From Fremontodendron californicum (lineage: Eukaryota > Streptophyta > Magnoliopsida > Malvales > Malvaceae), in contig JAULJL010000024.1 in the NCBI GenBank assembly GCA_030761205.1, forward strand, positions 21,384,126 through 21,448,125: 64,000 nt of DNA. Direction: 5' to 3'. Positions 55,616 to 64,000 of the stretch are shown piece by piece (the stretch's first letter is position 1; every line of letters starts with the position of its first letter). The position numbers were made by a program, and so were the translations under genes. The notes under the pieces are model-generated. The model was not told where the DNA came from. It did no database searches and was given only the letters and a program-made list of their open reading frames with translations.

Positions 55616-58560
55616 AATATAGATGGAGCACAATAGACAATTGTATATATTTAACGGAAAGGAAAGATATGTATATTCTTGATCTTATTTTTCTTTAGTT
55701 CAAGATTTTTTAATTCTCTTAATCCTTTCCTTTCTAGAAAAAGAAAAAGAAAACATTTTATTTCAGCATTGAAACTTTTACAAGATTAAGAATTTTTTTT
55801 TTTTCAAAAAGAAGAAAAACCAACTTGATTGGAATTTTCATTTTTTCAAATGTTTCTATTTTCAGTTTAAATTGATTTTGGTTTTTAAAAAAGAAGAAAA
55901 GCCCAACTATTATCTCTAAAAAAGCTTCACACTGTTTTATGAAATCCATTGTTTCCAAAAATCTTGACATTAAAAAAAAATCTAGTAGTGAGAACTTGGG
56001 ATAAATCAGAGTTGAGAACTTGAGATGGCTTAAGATCAACGTTAATGGGCTGCGATAGAAAAGACAAGAGATATAACTGAGATTTTTTGAGTTCACATTT
56101 CTAGTTTCATGTTTTAATCCGTAATTGAAGATGTAATTAGGGATTTATAATCTATATTTTGTTTTGCAAATAAAGTTTGGGAGAAAAAAGAAGAAGAAAG
56201 AAAGGACCATTAAACTGGATGCCAAACTCTACTTGGATGATAACCTTTAATGTACATGTGGACCAATAAAATTCATGGGACACAAAGCGGGACAGAAATC
56301 CGGGGCAGAGGATTTCCATTCTGAATTTATAAATTCAATTTACATAATGGGTCCATGCGGTGCTTTCATTATTTACAATTTCTTATGCAATCTAAATGCA
56401 TTTTTGTTTTTAATGAAAGGTTGGATTCTTTCCAGATGCACACACACAAGGGCATACACAACCCTCTGTTTGATAAATGCTTTTACTATTTTTTTTTTTT
56501 TTTTTTATTCTTTGAAAATTTGTTTATAAAAGCAAAAGGTAAAAAGCAATATCATAACTGATTTAAAATAGATAAAATCTAACATTAATTATATAGAATC
56601 ATACATTTTGTCATTTTAAAAACTTATTTATTTTGTGTATAATCATTCAAAAATTGTATTTGCCTTTGCATCCAAACTTGCCTTTTGCTTTTTTAATTCC
56701 TAAAGCAAATAGAGTCAGACTATACACTAATATTAGTGTTTGAATCCTCGCATTATTTTAGTTTTATTATCGTTAATAATACATTAAATATGATTATAAC
56801 ATGAAAAAATAACACGAATTTAGAGTTAAAATGAATTATTTAGATAAATTATACAAAATATCCTAATTTGAGAACAACTTTAAAGTAAAGTATAGATATA
56901 AAATAACATAAATACAACACGAATACACGAATCTAATTCATTATATGTACATTATTTGTAAAAAAAAATTAAGATGGATATCAAAATTTAATTCATTTAG
57001 ATTATATTGATGTCTATCATTTATATTCATATGAAGAAATAAAAAAATATATATATATAAACCTAACAACTATCATACAATAACTCATAACTCATAACAT
57101 TATTTAACATATTTTTTTACTATTTAATCATCATAATACTTTTTTCTTTTGCTTCAACACCTAAAGTAAAAAAACAATTTACTTACATCAACCCATCTCA
57201 TATTATTATTCAATATTTTAATTTTTATCAATAATTTATCAATACAATAATTTTTTATTTAATAATATAAAAACCAAAAAATTAATATGATCTTATTTTT
57301 CAAAACAAAATAAAGAACCAATTATTATACGATACGTGACACAAAATTAGGAGTTACTTGAATAGTGTCACACACGAACATGACATGGAAAAATAATTAA
57401 AATACGACACGACACGAAAAAATAACATGACCACGAAATGAATATACGAATGTGTCAAAATTTATATAAAACGAACGTGACACAAAATTGAGAGTTATTT
57501 GAATAATGACAATTAGACTGGCAATTTCGGACACGACAAGAACACGACACGAAAAAAATAATACAACACGAAAAAATAACACTAACACGACTCGAATGCA
57601 CGAATTATCAAAATCTATATAATACGAATTATTAACGTGTCAAAATTTAAATATATGTAATATATGAAATACGATTATAACATGAAAAAATAGTATGAGC
57701 ACGACATGAATATTTAGATCTTTTTACATATAAAAAAAAATTAAAGAATTGTTTGTCACGTGACAAGCAATTTGAAAACAATAAAAAAATTTATCCCTTC
57801 AATTAGAGGGATACTTTTATATTATTTATAAGATTATAAAATAAGATGTATATGAGCTATACGATTGAATGTACGAAATAAATTATGTTTACTTAAGTAG
57901 GGACAATTATATATGTGATCACCATCTGTTAACTAACTAGAAATATACCCGCATTATGCTGCTGATAAAGAAGGTTTTTTTTTTATGCAATTCTTTTGAA
58001 AATATATTTTCACTTGATTATAGTAATCAAAATGAGTTTAAATATATACGAAGAATAAAAGTTCTAGCATAATTCTATACCAAAATTAACAAAACTATAA
58101 AGCAAGTAGAGAATTCCAAAAGAACTAAGTAAATATGGTTATCAATAGGCTATAAATCATCAAAAGGAACACATATGAATATTAGCAAATATGTACAGAG
58201 GAAAAAATATAGGTGCATAAGGGTGGTGACAAAGTTGTTATCAAACATAGCAAAGAAGTAATGTTTCATTAACATCAGTTCGTCACTGGCAAGAATGAAA
58301 AATTGTTTGAAACAACATAATTCATGAATATATATGTATATATCATGTACAATTAATTTTTGATAAAAGCATCAAGAAAACAAAAATATTGATGGAAAAA
58401 TATACATAAATAATAGCATTATAATTCCTTAGATGTACAATAGTATTCATATCAATATTTTGGAAACATATACGTCAAAATCTTCACTCTTTTAATTTCA
58501 ATATTAAAGATTGTGCTAATTGTATATAAAGATTGAAAAGCACATTAAGATAGCTAAACA
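55616..58560. other. Intergenic with decayed repeats, no gene seen
   Basis: AT-rich. 56780-57790 contains many diverged copies of words such as ACACGACACGAAAAAATAACA and CACGAATNNNTCAAAAT-like segments, probably one or two decayed transposon copies. T- and A-runs at 56490 and 57040. Short frames here (55758, 56275, 57397) show no family resemblance. Confidence 0.5.
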
Positions 58561-59253
58561 CTAATTTTCTCCTCATTTACTGCAGCCAAATTGCTTGCAC
58601 CTAATACTTTGTCTTCTTCAAGTCCTTCTTTAATCATTCCAGGCTCTTAAACCTTCTTAGCTATCATTTGAACTATTGAGTTCTTATTATCCTACTATAA
58701 AAGATCAAAGGGAATGAAGATGAACACTGTGTAATTATTAAAACAAAAGGTAGCATCTTGCATCAAATCGATTAACTAAGCAAATAAGAACAAAGATATA
58801 ATCATGGTTTAGGACACATAAAACAGAACACAGATTGCTATCATGGTTCTTGCATCAGCAAAAATACTAAGATCAACTCTTGTGTTCAAGTTCAAATCAT
58901 GAATAAACACAACAAGATAATCAATTGACAACATCTATGTTTAATTCACAAAAGAAATAGTGAAAATTAGAAGTAGAAATCAGCATTGTTAGAGTAAGAG
59001 CAGAGATAGCCATAGTGAAACAACAAAAGAACAACACAGATAAACTTTAACAGCTTTGATCATAATTTGATGATTCTACACTATTTATACAAAGTCAAAC
59101 TTCATTAGAAACCTTATATTCAAGAGTTTCTCCAACATGTCATATTCACGTACTTCATGCCTAAGTAAAGCAAAATCTGAAATAAGACCAATCATCTCCA
59201 ATTATCTTTGTTTTTCTTTTAGCTTCATATGCTGCCACTCCAACAATGTAAAC
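58561..59253 (-). pseudogene. Exon-like fragments of unidentified genes
   Basis: Minus strand. At 59253, after an acceptor CTAATGGCAG, the frame reads VYIVGVAAYEAKRKTKIIGD. Overlapping it in another frame is GLISDFALLRHEVREYDMLE and KLLNI. At about 58695, after TTTTATAGTAG, the frame reads DNKNSIVQMIAKKV, a stop, then EPGMIKEGLEEDKVLGASNL. These look like coding pieces with splice borders, but I cannot name a family and cannot show they belong together. Confidence 0.3.
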
Positions 59254-60123
59254 CTGCCATTAGTAGATAGGCATTAATTATGAAAAATGTTATTATGAGC
59301 TATGCTCATCATATATCATAAATTGAAAGGAGCCACATGTTAATCTATCTCTTTATATATCATAAGTTTGGTTACTGCAAACATAATGGCTTTGTATAGT
59401 GGGCAGCGGAATGCTAGGTGTTTTCAATTGTTCATAGGACAGTCTCTTCTCACATCCAAATAGCCAAACTCCTAGCAAACAGAGTGTCTAAGTTCAACTG
59501 TGGACAGGGTTCCTTGCTTCCTACTTTCTACATCTCTACCTCCATATTCTCTTAAGCTACTGCTACATATACTATCTATGTCATTAAATACTCAAAAATC
59601 AACTAATTCCTGAAAAGGAAATCCTTTAATTGCTACAATCCTACGCATACTCAATCATTGTACAAACAGAACCAAGTTTTATCGAAAACTTTTGAACAAA
59701 CTTAAACCCATAGAATGAAGATGTTAACAAATTTGAGTACCTAGATAAACTCAAAAAAGAACTGCTATATGAATATTATATTTTTCTTCGATCCTGTATT
59801 TTCCAAGTAGCAAAAAACAAATAAAAGATATAACTTGGGAGATGAAATCATTTATGTAAAAAAAATTAAAGCTCATTTACAAAAATAGATAAAACTTATA
59901 GTTAGTAGGCAAACACATAGCAAGCAAATGTGATGATTTGTTCTCAGTTTCAACAATATGAACATTTGCAATATCAGCTACATCACATATTCCTCCATTT
60001 GAGGGAAAAAAGAAAAAGAAGACATAGCTAAAAAATTGAATGAGGAACAAAAATGAAAAGGATACTAATTAAACCTGGTAATGTGATGAGCTAGGAAAAT
60101 TTTCAATAAAAAGAACAGTCAAT

Positions 60124-60355
60124 TTCAAGATGACGATCAACATAAGCAGTAATCTTTAACATCCATTGTCGCATTGGCTGCTAGATAATACACAATGACA
60201 CTGTAAAATTATAGAAATTCACAAAAATGAGAATAAGAGAAGTATTAAACTTGCAAAAATGGACTACCCATCACACATATGATTAAACTAAAATACCATT
60301 CTGATAACAGGATGACCTCCACGCTCACTTACACTATCCACAACCTCCTCATTTG
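60124..60355 (-). pseudogene. Organellar leucyl-tRNA synthetase fragment (two exons)
   Basis: Minus strand. Exon piece 60355-60297 (after TTTGAATCTAG, before GTATTTTAG) reads NEEVVDSVSERGGHPVIRM. Exon piece 60177 to about 60124 (after TCTAGCAG) reads PMRQWMLKITAYVDRHLE. Joined in frame these match the region around (V)NEEVVDGVSERGG and PMRQWMLKITAYADRLL of bacterial-type plant LeuRS, the enzyme that charges tRNA-Leu in chloroplast and mitochondrion. Neighbouring parts of the enzyme (NWCPALGTVL before, WPESIKEMQRNWIGRSEG after) are not found nearby, so this is an isolated fragment with its intron kept, i.e. copied from DNA rather than mRNA. Confidence 0.7.
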
Positions 60356-61177
60356 CTAGATTCAAACAGAGTGAAAGAATTTAAACTCTAAGGATGTAAG
60401 GTTCCAACAGATTAAATAGTTACCTACTAAGTGAATCTTGACATATAGACAACTACAAAGCAGCTAATCCATGAAGTTCACTCTGCACAATCAAAAGAGA
60501 ATAACTACATCGAAAAGAACACCGTGTTACATTTAATTACTTGCTGTAATGATTTGAGTTCATATTGGCATAAGATTGATTTTCAATGATAAAAAAAGCT
60601 TAAGTGCTCTAGAGCTTGACTGGATATCTGATAGAGAAATTACTAATATTTAAAAACATCTAGTTTGGGAAGCAACAATGTCATGGTGAGTGAAACATCT
60701 GCAAAAAAATTTAATGACCATGGTCCAAAGCAAAGCATGTGAATGATACCAAAAAAAACATTGAAACAGCCTGGGACACATATGGCAGGCATTACAAAGA
60801 TATACACTAAAACTGTTTTGAGGTCCAACTTCCTCTGTTCTAGATTTTGGAGTAGTGAAATTTGATTAAGTTCTTTCTCAATTTGAAGCAATAAGAAATT
60901 TTTCATCACATCGTCACTAAAGAGGCCATAAAAAAAAATCAGAAGCCATGTCTTCAAGTCCAAAATTGTGGGATTAAGTAATAGAAATCAAATGTTTTCT
61001 CTGAAACACGGTATAATGAAATTAGTAGAGTTGTAAATGGATGATCTAGACCTAAACCATGCCGACTTATGTTAAACTTTCCAACATTTTTCAGTTTTCA
61101 CTCAAAATTTAGGAAGGCGCCCTATTGTATGCATGCAAGTCAAAATATTCAAGTTGTGGTTCATTCAGAAGAATTAC
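60356..61177. other. Spacer between gene fragments
   Basis: No clear gene. A minus-strand frame at 60963-60643 contains LQIEKELNQISLLQNLEQRK, which might be a further exon fragment (coiled-coil-like), but its remainder is low-quality and hydrophobic. Confidence 0.35.
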
Positions 61178-61270
61178 CTGATAAGGTATCTTCTCCATTA
61201 CTCTTTCATAGTAGGATAAAGCTTCCTTAAGCTTCCCATAATCCATCAATGAATCACCATCCTTCAATGT
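61178..61270 (-). pseudogene. TPR-like exon fragment
   Basis: Minus strand. A 93-nt block bordered by ATTACAG and GTAATT reads 31 codons without stop: TLKDGDSLMDYGKLKEALSY then YERVMEKIPYQ. The spacing G-x-L-x-x-Y-x-x-L-x-x-A-L-x-Y-Y-E matches one tetratricopeptide helix pair. No adjacent exon of the same gene was recognised; the Ogre-like LTR begins 258 bp to the right. It could be a live exon of a gene whose 5' part was displaced. Confidence 0.5.
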
Positions 61271-61527
61271 CTGTAATTAAAAACACCAATTCAGGAGAAT
61301 GGTCCTTCAGGCAGTTATTGTCCAATTTCAGGCACACAAAAAAAAAAAACAAATATGAATTATAGAGTAATATAGTGCTTGGCCAGTGTCTTTTATGCAA
61401 AACCATTTATGCTTTCTGTTTTCACCTCCAATCTTTACATATTGACATTCGACACAATGCAGAACTCATTCATAAGAATAAGTTGTTAATTCTACTTAGT
61501 CATCAAGTACAAATACATACTATAGAC

Positions 61528-64000
61528 AGCTAATTTTGTTCGGGCCCCCAAAACAAGGTAAGTTCTCCTTTCAACTTCTCGGAATGCAAAGAATCTTCCC
61601 TTTTTCAACAAATGGGTTTCTAAGACTTTGATTTGGACGTCAATACAAAATGTCCACCCAAAAAAGTCAACTCCTAAGAAGTCAACTCTCAGTCAAAATC
61701 AAGATTCGAAGGTGAATTGAACAATGGTGAAGGAATTTTGATAATCGTATATCTACAATTGAAGATAGAGAGGTTGAAAGACAAATTGCAAAATTCAGAG
61801 TAAGAGAAAAGCATGGAATTTCCAAATTTGGGGAAAAGTAAGTAAATGATCAAATTGAATGAAATTGAAACCTCAAATTGAATGATAATCAATCAAAAAC
61901 AATATCTCAAGGTCCAATTTCACCAAGAGAAATCAATCGGAAGAAGAAGTGGACAAAATTGAAAATTGCCATTTTTGGAAAAATGGAAATTTTTGCAAAT
62001 TTTGGGAAAAAATGCGTAAATGATCAAATTGGACAAAATTGGAGGTTCAAAATGGAATAAGATCAATAAATATGAATATTAGAAGGTCCAATTTTGAAGC
62101 GGAGATGAAGGAAGAATTGATTTGAAGAGAAAAAAGAAAATAAAGATTTAATGAATAAATAAGAAATTCACAAATTTGGGGAAAACTACAGAGATGATCT
62201 GATTTGGTAAAATTGAAGTCCCCAGTTAATGAATAAAAAATAAACAAGGGTACCCCAAGTCCCAATTTGAAGGGGGTCCAAAGGAAGAGCCGATTGGAGG
62301 AGAAACGGGAAAATCGAAAAAATCCCCAATTTTGAGAAAAAGAGAAAAACTAAATGGAGAGGAATTCGGATGTAAAAATTAGGAAAAATTGGTCAAACTC
62401 CAATTCAATATATGAAAAAGGTAATGGAAAAATAAAATCCAGAAAATTGGCCAATTTTGAGTAAAACCGAGGTTTCAAGGGGTAAAAGGCAATTCTGAAA
62501 AATTCGAGAATAATAGAATCCGAGCACAAAAAATTGTGAAACTTTCCAAAACTGAGTTTTAGGATGGAAAGAAGGAAATGAGAAGATGAAAACCCGAAAT
62601 TAAGGTTGAAACGGAAGACTAATCCACAATTTTAAAGGGAAAATCGGGAAAAATAGAAAATGAGCTTGAAAAATTATAAAAACTTTAAAAATTGAGTTTT
62701 ATATTGGTTAGGTTGGATTGGAGAAGAAAAATCCAGAATCGAAGCTCAAATGGAAATAGACAAAGTTCGGGGGCACTAAACTAAAATTTTATAGAAAATT
62801 TCGAGAAAAATGTAAAACGCACTCGGAAAATTATGAAAACCTCCAGAACTGGGTTTTATATTGAATGGGATGGATTAGAAAAGAAAATTTTGAAATTGGG
62901 GTCCATTTGGAAATAGATTAAGTTTGGGGGCCAAAATACAATTTTATCGAAAAAATCGAAAATGATCCTTTTGCAAATTAAAAAAAAGGAATGGCCTGGA
63001 AAATTCCATGCCATTTTCGTCTAGTTCATGAAGAGGATAGATAGAGGTTTGATCATCTTAATCAAATGGCCAAGATTGAGTAGAAAGATGACATTTTTAA
63101 AAAAGGACAAGATTCTCCACTACTAGCCTACATGGCATTTTTTGCTAATAGAAGGCCTCCTAATTGTAAAGCCATGTGAAGAGCATGTGAAAGCTATGTG
63201 ATGATGCCAAATGGATTAAAAATGCCACCTAAGAAGATATTTTGATAGTAAGCCATATGATCATGACAAGTGGCTTAGATATTTTGTAGAGATAAGAGAC
63301 AAGAATAATCTAGGTGGCATTATTGGCAAATGAGAGGTTATAAAACCCTTAATTTAAGGGAAGCATCATGTAAAAAGAAGACAAGAACCCTTAATTTAAG
63401 GAAAGCATCATGCAAAGAGGGGATAAGAATTAGCCATGTGTTCAGGATGTTGGGAGAGCATGCAAAGCATGACTTAGGCTAAAAAAAGATTAGCACTCTC
63501 ACTAACAGAGAAGACCATTCGGCCAGCCCTAGGAGAAGGAGGATTTCATTTTTTTCAAGAGGATATTCACTACATTCTTGAGAAAAAAAGAGCAAAAAGA
63601 AACCTCTCAAGGAGAAAAAGAAAAATAGGGAAGAAGCTTGGAAGTTTAATTGGAAAAGCTTAGCTGGGTAGCTATTTCTTCTCTTCTTTTTCAATTATTT
63701 ACTTGGATTTCATGTTCTCTTTCTCTTCTTTTTCATGTGATTGGTAATTTTCTTTGTTGAATAAAATGTTTTAAAAAATAAAATTTCTAAAAGGTTTTTT
63801 CCTTTCTTTTTATTCTTTACAAAATAACAAAGTTGACAAAAATTTTCTACATATTTTTTTGCTTTGGCCGAAACCTTGTTGGATTATTGTGCATGTCTTT
63901 TGCTTGATTTTCTTGCTTGCATGTTGATTGTGGGTTTCACCATTGTGGTAGGATAGATTTTCTCCTTTGGTTTTCTTTTAAAAAAAAATGAAATAAAAGG
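61528..64000 (+). mobile_element. Ogre/Tat-type LTR, 5' part (runs out of the window)
   Basis: Begins near CTAATTTTGTTCGGGCCCCC and follows the same order as the LTR at 1-4413: GTCAACTC words, AATGGTGAAGGAATTTTGATAA, repeated AAATCGGGAAAAATAG/GAAAATTATGAAAAC units, GATAGATAG, CATTCGGCCA, then pyrimidine-rich sequence. Same orientation (plus). Divergence from the first LTR is large, so the two are probably separate insertions. The terminal TG was not identified. No gene lies in it. Confidence 0.7.

Noticed and set aside
57350..57720. Recurrent CACGACACGAAAAAATAACA words as a possible functional array
   Set aside because: Irregular spacing and heavy decay; looks like an old degraded transposon copy, and no ends could be defined.
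60643..60963. Minus-strand frame of 106 codons as a real gene
   Set aside because: Only about 25 residues look coding; the rest is hydrophobic and without splice-consistent continuation.
1..64000. The two Ogre-like LTRs as ends of one giant element spanning the window
   Set aside because: They differ strongly in sequence, no Ogre gag-pol lies between, and a host gene is in the interval.

Overview
The window is nuclear DNA of a flowering plant, most likely a eudicot. Evidence: one spliced host gene of plant ESCRT-III type with ten exons, plant-only transposon lineages (Ogre/Tat, Athila, Copia, PMD-bearing MULE), very AT-rich intergenic DNA, and tRNA-Arg, tRNA-Asp and tRNA-Met primer sites. 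I cannot name the species. No bacterial, organellar, rRNA or tRNA gene was seen.

Layout. 1-4580: end of a very long Ogre-like LTR with its primer site, cut off at a deletion junction. 4581-12059: a decayed Ty1/Copia element (minus strand) with one full and one truncated LTR. 12060-13440: relic of a Ty3/Gypsy gag (plus). 14026-14979: a MULE-type MITE. 15815-21127: the only convincing host gene, an ESCRT-III VPS2.2/CHMP2-like subunit (minus). Its last intron holds a 173-bp tandem repeat array and a 251-bp duplication, and separates the C-terminal MIM exon from the rest. 22190-36894: a complete but dead Tat-lineage Gypsy element (minus; 533-bp LTRs, target duplication ACATT) carrying an antisense extra ORF with its own TATA box. 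Two solo LTRs, each with a perfect target duplication, sit inside that ORF. 38039-38924: a hAT-type MITE. About 39250-55615: a MULE carrying a plant mobile domain (PMD) gene and a MURA transposase in convergent orientation. It is split by a very young 8.9-kb Athila-type element (45399-54286). That element has two 1500-bp, almost identical LTRs, and has lost reverse transcriptase, RNase H and the integrase core while keeping gag, protease and the integrase C-terminus. 58570-61280: a cluster of exon-like fragments of unrelated genes (organellar leucyl-tRNA synthetase, a TPR protein). 61528-64000: start of a second Ogre-like LTR.

How it fits together: the host gene is hemmed in by nested retrotransposons. 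The insertion order can be read from target duplications: Tat element first, then the two solo LTRs inside it; the MULE first, then the Athila derivative inside its transposase gene. The most unusual items are the recently mobile, polymerase-less Athila derivative (with a repeated leader hairpin and an extra Cys-rich ORF), the antisense ORF of the Tat element, and the repeat-filled last intron of the VPS2 gene. All coordinates of elements and splice sites were read by eye.
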